Positions 9,059-18,281 of a DNA stretch of 64,000 nucleotides are shown here, in pieces (the first letter of the stretch is position 1; every line of letters begins with the position of its first letter). Under the pieces are notes generated by a model. The model did not search any database. It saw only the letters and a program-made list of their open reading frames with translations, and was not told where the DNA came from. Position numbers and translations under genes: made by a program. This stretch comes from Nocardioides marmorisolisilvae (GTDB taxonomy: Bacteria > Actinomycetota > Actinomycetes > Propionibacteriales > Nocardioidaceae), in contig NZ_RJSG01000002.1 of the NCBI RefSeq assembly GCF_003725775.1, positions 248,001 to 312,000 on the forward strand, in the 5' to 3' direction.

Positions 9059-10990
9059 GTGCCCGAAACCGATCGCCCGTCCGTCCGCGAGGTGCTCGCA
9101 GCGGCCGTCGAGGCGGTCAACGGGCAGGAACGACCCGGTCAGATCCAGATGGCCGAGGCGGTCGTCGACGCGATGGAGTCCGGCCGGCACCTGCTCGTCC
9201 AGGCGGGAACCGGCACCGGCAAGTCGCTCGGGTACCTGGTGCCCGCGCTCCTGCACAAGGACCGGGTGGTGGTTGCCACCGCGACGCTCGCGCTCCAGCA
9301 CCAGCTGGTCGAGCGGGACATCCCGGCGCTGGTCGAGGCAGCCTCCGAGGTGCTGCACGAGGACGCGACGTACGCGGTGCTCAAGGGCCGTTCGAATTAC
9401 GCCTGCTTGCACCGGGTCCGCGAGGGCGTCCCGGACGACCAGGGCACCCTCGTCGACCTGCCCGAGGGCTCCATCGGCGCCGAGGTCGTCGCGATGCGCG
9501 AGTGGATCGAGGACGAGGCCAAGGGCGGCGGCACCGGCGAGCGCGACCATGCCCCCCGGCACACCGACCGGGTCTGGCGCCAGGTCAGCGTCAGCCACCG
9601 CGAGTGCCTGGGGGCGGCCAAGTGCCCCTACGGCACCGAGTGCTTCGCCGAGCGCGCTCGCGACAAGGCGGCCCGCTCGCAGCTGATCGTCACCAACCAC
9701 TCGCTGCTGGCCATCGACGCCATCGAGGGCGTGCCGATGATCCCGGACTACGACGTCGTGGTCATCGACGAGGCGCACGAGTTGACCGCCCGGGTCACCC
9801 AGGCCGCCACCGACGAGCTGTCCGCGAACGAGGTCGAGCGGACCGCCCGTCGCGCGGTGAAGCACACCGACGGCGAGGCGGACGACCTGGCCGACGCCGC
9901 CGATGCGCTGCGGCTCGCGGTCGACGCGGCTCCGTCGGGACGGCTGGACCCGATCCCGCAGGACCTGTCCGACGCGCTGATCCTGGTGCGCGACGCTGCT
10001 CGGGCGTGCGTCAGCGCGTTCCCGAAAGACACCGGCGACGACGCGGGCATCACCCAGGCCAAGGGCTGGACCCAGGAGCTGTTCAAGACCGCCGAGCGGA
10101 TGGCCGCGGCCTCGGACCGCGACGTCCTCTGGGTCGCCCAGGCCGAGGCGAAGCGGGGCGGCAACCGGCTCTGCGTTGCGCCTCTCGAGGTCGCCGGCCC
10201 GATGCGCGACAAGCTGTTGGCCGACAAGACTGCGGTGTTCACCTCCGCCACCCTCAAGCTCGGCGGCGACTTCGGTGTCGTCGCGGGCTCGCTCGGGCTG
10301 AGCCCCAAGGCCGAGGGCGAGAGCTGGGAGGGCATCGACGTCGGCTCGCCGTTCGACTACGGCCAGCAGTCGATCCTGTACGTCGCCAAGCACCTGCCCC
10401 AACCGGGACGCGACGGCCTCCAGAAGGCGCAGCTCGACGAGATCGTCGACCTGGTCGACGCCGCCGACGGCCGCACGCTGGGGCTGTTCTCCAGTCGCCG
10501 CGCCGCCGAGGCGGCGGCCGAGGAGGTCCGCGAACGCCTGCCGCACCTGACCACGCTCTGCCAGGGCGACGCCCAGCTGCCCGAGCTCGCCCGCCAGTTC
10601 GTCGGGGACCCGCACACCTGCCTGTTCGGCACACTGTCGCTGTGGCAGGGACTGGACGTGCCGGGGGAGACCTGCCAGCTGGTGCTGATCGACCGGGTGC
10701 CGTTCCCGCGCCCCGACGACCCGCTGATGTCCGCACGGGCGCTGGCCGCGGACAAGGCCGGGGCCAACGGCTTCATGGCCGTCTCCGCGACGCATGCGGC
10801 GCTGCTCCTGGCCCAGGGCGCCGGCCGGCTGATCCGGACCACCACCGACCGCGGTGTCGTGGCGATCCTGGACCCGCGCCTGGTCACTGCCCGGTACGGC
10901 GGCTTCCTGCGGGCCAGCCTGCCGCCGATGTGGATGACCACCGACCCGGACGTCGTGAGCAAGGCGCTGACCCGGCTCAGCGGGCGTTAG
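9059..10990 (+). CDS. dinG: DinG/XPD-family ATP-dependent DNA helicase
   Basis: 643 aa. Walker A is AGTGTGKS (49-56), with Walker B DEAH at 237-240. Late helicase motifs include LFSSRRAAE and the GAGRLIRT region near the C-terminus. Between motifs I and II, Cys residues (YACLHRV, CLGAAKCPYGTECF) are spaced as in Fe-S-cluster helicases of the XPD/DinG group, so a 4Fe-4S cluster is expected. It unwinds DNA 5' to 3' in repair or replication. No LexA box was found upstream. A repeat hairpin follows the stop. DinG is the family name and orthology is not proven. Confidence 0.85.
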   Translation: MPETDRPSVREVLAAAVEAVNGQERPGQIQMAEAVVDAMESGRHLLVQAGTGTGKSLGYLVPALLHKDRVVVATATLALQHQLVERDIPALVEAASEVLHEDATYAVLKGRSNYACLHRVREGVPDDQGTLVDLPEGSIGAEVVAMREWIEDEAKGGGTGERDHAPRHTDRVWRQVSVSHRECLGAAKCPYGTECFAERARDKAARSQLIVTNHSLLAIDAIEGVPMIPDYDVVVIDEAHELTARVTQAATDELSANEVERTARRAVKHTDGEADDLADAADALRLAVDAAPSGRLDPIPQDLSDALILVRDAARACVSAFPKDTGDDAGITQAKGWTQELFKTAERMAAASDRDVLWVAQAEAKRGGNRLCVAPLEVAGPMRDKLLADKTAVFTSATLKLGGDFGVVAGSLGLSPKAEGESWEGIDVGSPFDYGQQSILYVAKHLPQPGRDGLQKAQLDEIVDLVDAADGRTLGLFSSRRAAEAAAEEVRERLPHLTTLCQGDAQLPELARQFVGDPHTCLFGTLSLWQGLDVPGETCQLVLIDRVPFPRPDDPLMSARALAADKAGANGFMAVSATHAALLLAQGAGRLIRTTTDRGVVAILDPRLVTARYGGFLRASLPPMWMTTDPDVVSKALTRLSGR

Positions 10991-10993
10991 AGC

Positions 10994-11059
10994 GGTTTCG
11001 ACAAGCTCAACCAGCACGCGACAGGCCCAACCAGCGAGCTGGTTGAGCCTGTCGAAACC
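10994..11059. repeat. Inverted pair of form A repeats between convergent genes
   Basis: GGTTTCGACAAGCTCAACC (10994-11012) and GGTTGAGCCTGTCGAAACC (11041-11059) are near-perfect reverse complements. They can form a 19-bp stem with one mismatch and a 28-nt loop. Placed between the ends of the helicase and metalloprotease genes, the pair may serve as a bidirectional terminator. Confidence 0.8.
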
Positions 11060-11072
11060 CCGTTCGGAGCTG

Positions 11073-13502
11073 CTAGCGCGCGGTCACGATGTTGGAGGCC
11101 GACGACACGTTCGTGAAGCCTCCACAGGCGGCCGCCTGCACCCGGAACCGGTACTTGCCCGCGAACAGCGGCGCCGTCAGCGAGCGGGTGCTCGACGACT
11201 TGTGCCCGGACACGTACGACGGGTTCGTGGCGGTGTGGCCGGTGCTGCTGACCTTGAACGCCGCGACCACCCAGTAGGTGATCTTGCAGCCGCGCAGCGC
11301 CGTGGGAGCTCCCCAACGGGCGACCGCGTTGATCGCCCCACCGCTGGCCCCGCTGGACGCGGTGCCGATGTGCGGCGTGGACGGGCCGACGTCCAAGGTC
11401 TTCTTCACGGTCGGGCTCCGGGTGCCGATGTCGGCGGTGTAGTACAGCTGCGCCGTCATCGTGAGGCGGGTCGGCGGGACGCCGGTGTACTTCACGCCTG
11501 GGCTCCCGTACTCCACCGGGAAGGAGTCGACCGCGTTCGATCCGACGAACACGTTGACCTGCCAGTGGTCACCGACGGCCCGGCCGGCGTTGGACGGCTC
11601 GGTCCATTTCAGCGTCACCGTGGTGCCGTAGGCCGTGGCCGTCATCTTCGGAGCCGTCGTCGGCACCCAGGTCTGCAGCTGGTACTCGAGCGTGTACGGC
11701 TGCCCGGGACCGAATGCGTTCACCGCGGCGACGCCGAACTCGTAGTTCACGCCCGGGTCGAGCCCGGTGAGCACGACGGAACGGTCGGTGGAGGCGACGT
11801 TGACCGGACCCGACGGGCCACCGGTGATCCGGTAGGACGTGACCGGGCCGTCACCCGGGGAGGGCGGCGCGTCCCAGTTCAGGGTCACGGTGCCGGTCTT
11901 CGGGGTCTGGGTCGCGGTCAGCGACGCCGGGACGTCCGGAGCCGCACCGGTCACGCCGGCGCAACCGCTGACCGTGAGCTCGTACTGGCCGACGCTGCCG
12001 TAGTCGGAGAAACCACCGTCAGCGAAGGTCCCCTGGTTGGTCCCCTCGACCTGCACCAGGTACGTGCCCGCGGCGAGCGCTGTCTGGAACTGGGCGACCT
12101 GGCCGCGCTGGCCGCGCGGGTAGCTGGTCGTGTCCGCGTAGATCCAGGCCGCGCTGTCGAAGAGCTGGCTGGTGCCGGTGCTGTTCCAGACGATCACGTG
12201 CGGGTCAAGCGTCTGGTCGCCGCCCTCACCGACCAGACGGAAGTGCGTGTTGGTCCCGCACGACCGGGTGATCTTGAAGACGTCGGTGTCCGCTGCGCTC
12301 TCGATCACGCCGTGCACGTCGTACGTCAGCTGGGACCCCAGGTCGGTCGGGGTGTCGAGGCCGCCGTGGTCGTCGGTCCGCAGCGAGACGCCGTGGGTCT
12401 GCATGACCGCGAAGTCGTCCTCGGTGTTCGAGGCGTTCGCGTACTCGCCCTTGCTGAACTGCTGCAGCGCGCCGACGCCGGCGCCCATGACCGGGGACCA
12501 CAGGTCGCTGCCCTGGTAGTAGGCGTCGTTGCCCGAGCCGTAGTCGCCGTCGCCGGTCCCGAGGCCGTCGTGCTCGAGGCCGAGGGTGTGGCCGATCTCG
12601 TGCGAGGCGATCTCGCCGGCCATCCCGGAGTACCAGTCGTAGGAGTCGGTGTAGATCCAGGTCGGCTCGCCGGCGTTCGAGTTGTCGTTCACGTCGTCGA
12701 ACGAGCCCGTGAAGGAGATGCCGTCGCAGCCGTCGGGGCAGACCGCCTTGGGCTTGGCGCCGCTACCGGTCTTCACGTCGGTGAAGACCACGTGGTCGCC
12801 GTACGTCGGGTCACCGGAGCCGGCGCGGTTGTACGCCGCGGTGCCCGGGTCCTGGGTGGTCACGTCGATGTCGAACGGCGAGTACTTCTCGGCGACGACG
12901 TCCCAGACGTGCTGGATGTAGGCCTTCTCGGCGTCGGAGAACGTGGAGTAGTCCGAGTCCAGGCTGAAGCCCTGGTAGGTGCCGGTCTTCCAGCCGACCT
13001 GGGTCCAGTCGCTGTTGCTGCTCAGGGAGACGCCGTTGAAGTCCAGGTAGATGGTGTGGTCGGCGCCGCCCGGGATGCTGTGCAGCAGGAACGTCTGGCT
13101 CAGCGGCTTCGGCGCCGGCGGGACGGACGCGGCCGCGCTACCGGTGGTGGTGCGCGCCGACAGCTTGGGGCGGTCGAACTTGTCGGCGTAGAACAGCCGG
13201 CCCTCCGGGTTGAGCCAGGCCGTCGGGTCGTGGCCGAGCACGCGCTGCAGGTTCGCGGTGCTCTTGCCGTTGATCTTCGCGGCCGTGGAGAGCTGGCTCC
13301 CGAGCGCCTTCAGTGCGGCCTTGCCGCGCTTGGGGCCGTCGAGCTTGACCGACGGCTTGGCGAGAGCGGTCGCCTTGCCGTGGACGGCCACCTTCGCGGG
13401 CGACGGGTTGGTCGGCGTCGAGCTCTGACCGACAGCCGGGTACGTGATGAGGGAGAGGGACAGGGCGAGTGCAGGCCCCAACGTCCACCGAGAGATGCGC
13501 AT
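11073..13502 (-). CDS. Secreted zinc metalloprotease with fibronectin III domains (paralogue 1)
   Basis: 809 aa with a signal peptide (LGPALALSLSLITYPAVG-QSS). The catalytic domain carries HEIGHTLGLEHD (H301, E302, H305, H311), with a Met-turn-like region around WSPVMGAG. A pre-peptidase C-terminal-like beta domain follows (VFKITRSCGTNTHFRLVGEGG...). At least one clear FN3 domain (TVTLNWDAPPSPGDGPVTSYRI) and further FN3-like modules reach the C-terminus. It is a metzincin with extracellular action; natural substrates are unknown. It is closely related in plan to the next gene upstream, indicating tandem duplication. Confidence 0.85.
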   Translation of the reverse strand: MRISRWTLGPALALSLSLITYPAVGQSSTPTNPSPAKVAVHGKATALAKPSVKLDGPKRGKAALKALGSQLSTAAKINGKSTANLQRVLGHDPTAWLNPEGRLFYADKFDRPKLSARTTTGSAAASVPPAPKPLSQTFLLHSIPGGADHTIYLDFNGVSLSSNSDWTQVGWKTGTYQGFSLDSDYSTFSDAEKAYIQHVWDVVAEKYSPFDIDVTTQDPGTAAYNRAGSGDPTYGDHVVFTDVKTGSGAKPKAVCPDGCDGISFTGSFDDVNDNSNAGEPTWIYTDSYDWYSGMAGEIASHEIGHTLGLEHDGLGTGDGDYGSGNDAYYQGSDLWSPVMGAGVGALQQFSKGEYANASNTEDDFAVMQTHGVSLRTDDHGGLDTPTDLGSQLTYDVHGVIESAADTDVFKITRSCGTNTHFRLVGEGGDQTLDPHVIVWNSTGTSQLFDSAAWIYADTTSYPRGQRGQVAQFQTALAAGTYLVQVEGTNQGTFADGGFSDYGSVGQYELTVSGCAGVTGAAPDVPASLTATQTPKTGTVTLNWDAPPSPGDGPVTSYRITGGPSGPVNVASTDRSVVLTGLDPGVNYEFGVAAVNAFGPGQPYTLEYQLQTWVPTTAPKMTATAYGTTVTLKWTEPSNAGRAVGDHWQVNVFVGSNAVDSFPVEYGSPGVKYTGVPPTRLTMTAQLYYTADIGTRSPTVKKTLDVGPSTPHIGTASSGASGGAINAVARWGAPTALRGCKITYWVVAAFKVSSTGHTATNPSYVSGHKSSSTRSLTAPLFAGKYRFRVQAAACGGFTNVSSASNIVTAR

Positions 13503-13570
13503 GCGGAGAATCCTGCAACATCCGGGTCGAGTTGGTGCCGGAACCCCGATGAATTTTGAGGAACACCGCG

Positions 13571-15814
13571 CTATCGCGCGGAAACCTTCGCTGAGTACGC
13601 CGAGTACGAGGACTTTCCAACGGCGTTATAGGCAGCGACCCGGAACCTGTACGTCCCGGCGGAGAGTGTGAAGCGGTAGCTGCGCGTGCTCGCCCCGAGC
13701 ATCGCTGAGTACTTGGAACTGACCACGGTGCCCTTCGAGCTCAGCTTGTAGGCGTAGACCCGGTAACCGGTGATCGCCGACCCACCGGTGCTCGACGGCG
13801 CACCCCAGCGGGCCAGCGCGTTGACGGCCCCGCCGCTCGCGCCGGAGGCCGCCGTCCCGATCTTCGGGGCGCTCGGCGCCGTGAGGGTCTTGAACGACTT
13901 CGAGGCGGTCGCCGACTTGGTCCCGTCGTCGGAGGTGGCGTCCTGGTAGACCTCGACCGAGTAGCTGCCCGGCGAGAGTCCGGTGATCGTCGTACCGGTC
14001 GTGGCCAGAGTCTCCGGTGCGGTGAGCAGGGCGACGTGGCTGGCGCTGTAGAGGGTGACGTGCCATCCGGTCGGGATCGCGTTGCCCGGGTTCGACGGCG
14101 CGGTCCAGGCGACGTCGACGCTCGACTTGTGCGGCGTCAGCGTGAGACCGGGAGTCGCGGTCGGCGCCCAGGTCGCGACGCGCAGCGACTTGGTCGCCGC
14201 CGGCGAGGTGCCGTCGTTGCTCGAGGCGGTGACGCCGACCGTGTACGTCGTTCCCGGGTTGAGCCCGGTCAGCGACTTGCTGGTCGTCGGCGCGTTGACG
14301 ACGTACGGGCCGCCGGGGACGCCGGAGACGGTGTAGCTGGTCACCGGCGAGGTGCCCGGGTCGTTCGGCGGGCTCCAGGAGACCGACCCGGTCGTGGTGT
14401 GCGCGTTCGGGGTGGTGGTCACCGACGTCGGCGCGGTGGGGGCGATCGCCCCGCTCGACTGACAACCCGTCACCGCGAGGTGGTACTGCCCGACGCTTCC
14501 GTACCCGGAGTAGCCGGAGGTCGCGTCGCCGACGCCCTCGACCTGGATCGACATCGTCCCGCTGGAGGCGCTCGGCACGTTGACCGAGGCGTCCATCCCG
14601 GTGGGCGTGTTCGGGAGGGTGGAGACCGACCCGGTGGTGGGGGAGTCGGTCAGGGTGCCGCTCGGTCCGCCGATGGTGAGCTTGAGGTCGAGCGTCTGAC
14701 CCATCCCGATGCCGGTCGCGGCGACCGTGACCGCGCCTGTGCATGCGGAACGGTTGACCGTGTAGGTGTCGGTGTCCGCGTCGGTCGTGATCACCCCGTC
14801 CGCCGTGTACGGCGCACCGAGCGCTCCGCCTTCGGTGTCGGGGCGGTAGCTGATCCCGGACTTGGTCATCACGTCGAAGTCGTCCGGGTCCGCGGTGGTG
14901 CCGTCGGTCGGGTCAACCTGTCCGGGGGTGGCCGCGTCCGGGTAGCCGTTGTCGTCGAACTGCTGGACCGCGCGGCTGGAGGAACCCATGATCGGGCTCC
15001 AGATGTCGTGGCCGCCGTAGTAGCCGCTCGGCTGGGCGTTGGTGACGTCGTGGTGCAGGCCCAGGGTGTGACCGACCTCGTGGGCCGCAGAGTTCGCGGC
15101 CTGACCGGCGGTCTGCTGCACATCGCCGGAGCCGAAGTTCAGCGTCGTGTAGACCCAGGCGGGCTCGTACTTGTTCAGCGTCTCGACGTTGTCGAAGACC
15201 CCGACCCAGGCGATGCCCGCGCACCCGGCGACGCCGCAACCGGAGGGCCGGGCGGTCTGGTCGTCGGTGAACACGACGTGGGTGCCGTAGGCGGTGTCCC
15301 CGGCGCTGGTCCGGGTCAGCGCGTCGTCGCTCTGGTTCTCGGTGGTGACGTCGAGGTCGAACGGGGAGTACTTCTCCGCGACGATCGTCCAGACCTTGGT
15401 GATGTAGTCGAGCTCGGTCTGGGTGAAGCCCGGGTTCGCGGACCCGTCGAGGCTGAAGCCGCCCTTGTTGCCGGTGGAGATGGTGCTCGCCCAGGCGGTG
15501 CCGGCGGCGACGTTGAAGCCGTCGAAGTCGAGGTAGATCTTCTTGCTCGAGCTGGAGCGGCTGTGCAGGGAGAGCGCCGCGTCGACGGCGGCCTGGCTGG
15601 CGTCTGCCTGTTGGGCGAGGCGGGCGTGCGGCTTGGCCATCTCGTCGGCTGTCAGCCACGACTGTGCAGTGGGCACCGTTGGTTGAGGTGCGAGCGCGCC
15701 GGCTGCCTTCGTTGGTTGAGGTGCGAGCGCGCTAGCGCGAGCCTCGAAACCCGGTGACGCAACCGCCGTAGCCGCGCACACGGCAGCCACGAGAAACGCT
15801 CGCCCCAGAGTCAT
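13571..15814 (-). CDS. Secreted zinc metalloprotease with fibronectin III domains (paralogue 2)
   Basis: 747 aa. An N-terminal signal peptide is followed directly by a repeat-derived linker in which LAPQPT occurs twice. The metzincin motif is HEVGHTLGLHHD (H245, E246, H249, H255), with a Met-turn-like IWSPIMGSS. FN3 modules follow (TGSVSWSPPNDPGTSPVTSYTV and later copies). Domain order and the C-terminal APKIGTASSGASGGA motif match paralogue 1 downstream. It is extracellular. The dispersed form B repeat at 15714-15752 lies inside the coding sequence and encodes part of the linker after the signal peptide. Confidence 0.85.
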   Translation of the reverse strand: MTLGRAFLVAAVCAATAVASPGFEARASALAPQPTKAAGALAPQPTVPTAQSWLTADEMAKPHARLAQQADASQAAVDAALSLHSRSSSSKKIYLDFDGFNVAAGTAWASTISTGNKGGFSLDGSANPGFTQTELDYITKVWTIVAEKYSPFDLDVTTENQSDDALTRTSAGDTAYGTHVVFTDDQTARPSGCGVAGCAGIAWVGVFDNVETLNKYEPAWVYTTLNFGSGDVQQTAGQAANSAAHEVGHTLGLHHDVTNAQPSGYYGGHDIWSPIMGSSSRAVQQFDDNGYPDAATPGQVDPTDGTTADPDDFDVMTKSGISYRPDTEGGALGAPYTADGVITTDADTDTYTVNRSACTGAVTVAATGIGMGQTLDLKLTIGGPSGTLTDSPTTGSVSTLPNTPTGMDASVNVPSASSGTMSIQVEGVGDATSGYSGYGSVGQYHLAVTGCQSSGAIAPTAPTSVTTTPNAHTTTGSVSWSPPNDPGTSPVTSYTVSGVPGGPYVVNAPTTSKSLTGLNPGTTYTVGVTASSNDGTSPAATKSLRVATWAPTATPGLTLTPHKSSVDVAWTAPSNPGNAIPTGWHVTLYSASHVALLTAPETLATTGTTITGLSPGSYSVEVYQDATSDDGTKSATASKSFKTLTAPSAPKIGTAASGASGGAVNALARWGAPSSTGGSAITGYRVYAYKLSSKGTVVSSKYSAMLGASTRSYRFTLSAGTYRFRVAAYNAVGKSSYSAYSAKVSAR
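15681..15752. repeat. Dispersed repeat (form B) inside a coding sequence
   Basis: A full palindromic copy lies at 15714-15752 (GGTTGAGGTGCGAGCGCG, then its inverted arm ending CCTCGAAACCC). An 18-nt partial copy is at 15681-15698. Both stay in frame in the metalloprotease gene and translate as LAPQPT on the minus strand. Confidence 0.8.
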
Positions 15815-15860
15815 ATGCCCATGGTGCCCCGAAAAGTGCCGACAAATCCAATCTTCGCAA

Positions 15861-16775
15861 TCAGGACATTTTCGAGAACGCAGCCGCGATCTCGGCCCCG
15901 AGGTGGGCGTTGTTCTTCACCAGCGCGATGTTCGCGGTGAGCGAGTCCCCGCCGGTGATCTCCACGATCCGGCCCAGCAGGTAGGGCGTGGTGTCCTTGC
16001 CGGTGATCCCGAGCCGGTCCAGGTCGCCGAGGGCCTGCTCGATGATCGCGTCGATCCGCTCGTGCGGGATCTCGTCCGCCTCGGGGATCGGGTTCGCGAC
16101 GCTGATCCCGCCGGCGATGCCGAGCTCGTCCTTGGCCTTCATGAGGGCCGCGATCTCCTCGGCGGAGTCAACGCGCAGCGGGACGGCGTACCCGGAGGTG
16201 CGGGTATAGAAGGCGGGGAAGTCGTCGGTGCGGTACCCGAGCACCGGGACACCAAGGGTCTCCATCCGCTCCAGCGTCAGGCCGATGTCGAGGATCGACT
16301 TCACGCCTGCGGAGATCACGGTGACCGCCGTCAGCGCGAGCTCGGTGAGGTCGGCTGACTCGTCGAAGCTGCTCGCCGCCCCGCGGTGCACGCCACCGAG
16401 GCCGCCGGTGGTGAAGACTCGGATCCCGGCCAGGCTGGCCAGCCGCATGGTCGCTGCGACGGTGGTGGCGCCGTGCTCGCCGCGCGCGACGACGTACGGC
16501 AGGTCGCGGATGCTGACCTTGCGGATCGTGCCTTCTCCGGAGCCGAGCAGCTCGAGCCCGTCGTCGTCCAGGCCGATCCGAGGAACGCCGTCGAGGACCG
16601 CGATCGTCGCCGGAGTGACGCCGTGCTCGCGGATGATCTCCTCCACCTCGCGCGCCATCGCAACGTTGGCCGGGTAGGGCATCCCGTGGCTGATGATCGT
16701 CGACTCCAGCGCGACGACCGGCCGGTTCTCGGCCAGGGCGGTGCGCACCTCGTCGGTGATGGCCAGGTCGATCAA
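15861..16775 (-). CDS. psuG: Pseudouridine-5'-phosphate glycosidase
   Basis: 304 aa, the full family length. It hydrolyses the C-C glycosidic bond of pseudouridine 5'-phosphate to uracil and ribose 5-phosphate. Signature runs are ALESTIISHGMPYPAN near the N-terminus, TTGGLGGVHRGA in the middle, and GISVANPIP later. The start overlaps the stop of psuK by 4 nt (ATGA), as expected for a two-gene catabolic operon in cytoplasmic nucleoside salvage. Confidence 0.95.
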   Translation of the reverse strand: MIDLAITDEVRTALAENRPVVALESTIISHGMPYPANVAMAREVEEIIREHGVTPATIAVLDGVPRIGLDDDGLELLGSGEGTIRKVSIRDLPYVVARGEHGATTVAATMRLASLAGIRVFTTGGLGGVHRGAASSFDESADLTELALTAVTVISAGVKSILDIGLTLERMETLGVPVLGYRTDDFPAFYTRTSGYAVPLRVDSAEEIAALMKAKDELGIAGGISVANPIPEADEIPHERIDAIIEQALGDLDRLGITGKDTTPYLLGRIVEITGGDSLTANIALVKNNAHLGAEIAAAFSKMS

Positions 16776-17680
16776 CGCTGCTCCTCGAGGGTCTTCGTCA
16801 CCAATGCTTCGGTCAGGTCATCGCGCACGGCGCTGGGGGACTGGACAGTCAGCCACGCGGCAGCGGTCGCGAACCAGGTCGCGGTCTCGACGTCGTCTCC
16901 CTGGCTCATCCGGTGCACGTACGCCGCCAGCATTGCGTCGCCGGCGCCGGTCACGTCGACCACCTCGGCCGGGTTCAGGGCGATGGTGACGGCGTCCTGG
17001 TCAGGACGGTGGATCGTGCTGCCCGCGGCGCCTGCCCGCAGCCAGAGGGCCTGGATGTCTTGGGCGAAGGCGGCGGCGATCGCCTCGTAGATGTCCTCGG
17101 TCCCGGCCCAGGCGGCAAGCTCGGCCGCGTTCGGAGTGAAGGTGTGGACACCCGGGATCGGCCCGAGCCGTGCGGCCTTGGCGACCCCGACCGGGTCCAG
17201 AGCCACCGGTACGCCGGCAGCGGCTGCGAGCCGGAGCCCGTGGGCGATCGTGTCGGTGCGCAGGTTGCCGTCGAGGACCAGCCAGCTCGCGTCGGCCAGC
17301 AGGCTGCCGCCGAGGTCGGCCGGGACGATGCTCTCGGTCGCGGCCATGTCCGCGACGCCGATGTCCAGGTCGCCGGTCGAGGTGAGGACGGCGGTGTAGG
17401 TGCCGGTCCGGATCGTGCGGTGACGCTGGACCCGGCTGGTGTCGATGTCGTGCCGGCCGAGCGCCTGAAGCAGCAGGTCGCCGGCGTGGTCACGTCCGAC
17501 GGTCCCGACCAGCGTGACGGGGGATCCGAGCCGGGCCAGGTTCTCCGCGACGTTGCGCCCGACACCGCCGGGAGCGGTGACCGTGCGGCCCGGGTTGCTG
17601 CTCCCGCGAACGGTGTCAGCCTCGATGCGCGCGAGCGTGTCCAGGTTGATGCCGCCGACGACGACCACAGTTCCGCTCAC
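16772..17680 (-). CDS. psuK: Pseudouridine kinase, PfkB family
   Basis: 302 aa. The N-terminal PfkB signature (PGGVGRNVAENLARLG) and the C-terminal DVTGAGDAM hold the anion hole and catalytic Asp. Other PfkB kinases exist, but direct coupling to psuG makes pseudouridine the likely substrate; product PsiMP passes to PsuG. The GTG start lies 6 nt after TAGGGT, so it is probably leaderless. Confidence 0.92.
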   Translation of the reverse strand: MSGTVVVVGGINLDTLARIEADTVRGSSNPGRTVTAPGGVGRNVAENLARLGSPVTLVGTVGRDHAGDLLLQALGRHDIDTSRVQRHRTIRTGTYTAVLTSTGDLDIGVADMAATESIVPADLGGSLLADASWLVLDGNLRTDTIAHGLRLAAAAGVPVALDPVGVAKAARLGPIPGVHTFTPNAAELAAWAGTEDIYEAIAAAFAQDIQALWLRAGAAGSTIHRPDQDAVTIALNPAEVVDVTGAGDAMLAAYVHRMSQGDDVETATWFATAAAWLTVQSPSAVRDDLTEALVTKTLEEQR

Positions 17681-17686
17681 GGGGAA

Positions 17687-17692
17687 ACCCTA
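17687..17692 (-). promoter_or_regulatory. -10 element of psuKG
   Basis: TAGGGT on the minus strand, 6 nt before the GTG of psuK. Confidence 0.55.
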
Positions 17693-17707
17693 CGGCTGCC
17701 CTGGGTC

Positions 17708-17747
17708 GGTTGAGGTGTGAGGAGCGCAGCGACGAGCCTCGAAACCC
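17708..17747. repeat. Dispersed repeat, form B
   Basis: Begins GGTTGAGGTGTGAGGAGC and ends CGAGCCTCGAAACCC, an imperfect palindrome related to the copy at 15714. It lies in the divergent gap between psuK and the next gene. Confidence 0.75.
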
Positions 17748-17777
17748 GCTGTCGCCGAATGTGTGGATGATTGGTCC

Positions 17778-18281
17778 GTGATCACCGAGTACTTCATGGC
17801 ATCGGACGACGACGCGGCGGCCGAGACGATCGATCGCACGGGCGGGCCGAGCGCGCCCCCGGACGCGGCCGAGGAGTCGGCCGAGCTCTTCGGCCGGCGC
17901 GCACCCGACACCCGGTCGGCGATCTCCTACTCCGTCCTGGACGGCAACGGGATCGAGCCGACCGTCCAGCTGAGCAGCCTCGAGGCTCTGCTCACCGGGC
18001 GCGACATCGACGAGCTCTTCGACGAGCACGATGCGATCGACCTCGTCATCGCCAGCCGCGACGGAGGCGAGGGTCTCGTCGTCCGGCTCCCGGACGCGCT
18101 GACCCGGGCACTCGAACGAGCAACCGAGACCCGACTCCGCGAGGTCGCCGTGCCGTGGTCGCAGACCGAGGAGTTCTGGGGCGACGCGGATCCCTCCGAC
18201 CTTGCCGAGTGGTTGATCGACCTGGCCGACTTCGTCCGCGAGGGCAGCGGAGAGACGCTCTACTGCTGGGTCTCGGTCTGA
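17778..18281 (+). CDS. Conserved-looking acidic protein, unknown function
   Basis: About 167 aa, acidic (many Asp/Glu). It has no signal peptide or membrane segment and is presumably cytoplasmic. A GTG at 17778 gives VITEYFMASDDD; an in-frame GTG at 17763 is an alternative, and neither has a good ribosome site. Phrases such as VLDGNGIEPTVQLSSLEALLTGRD and a C-terminal ETLYCWVSV suggest a compact alpha/beta fold. I do not recognise the family. It ends directly against the convergent MFS gene with no gap. Confidence 0.65.
   Translation: MITEYFMASDDDAAAETIDRTGGPSAPPDAAEESAELFGRRAPDTRSAISYSVLDGNGIEPTVQLSSLEALLTGRDIDELFDEHDAIDLVIASRDGGEGLVVRLPDALTRALERATETRLREVAVPWSQTEEFWGDADPSDLAEWLIDLADFVREGSGETLYCWVSV

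Noticed and set aside
8879-11017. Long antisense frame over the helicase gene
   Set aside because: No family motif, biased composition; helicase motifs on the other strand are complete.
11043-13559. 838-codon frame antisense to metalloprotease 1
   Set aside because: Composition artefact; opposite strand has HExxHxxGxxH and a signal peptide.
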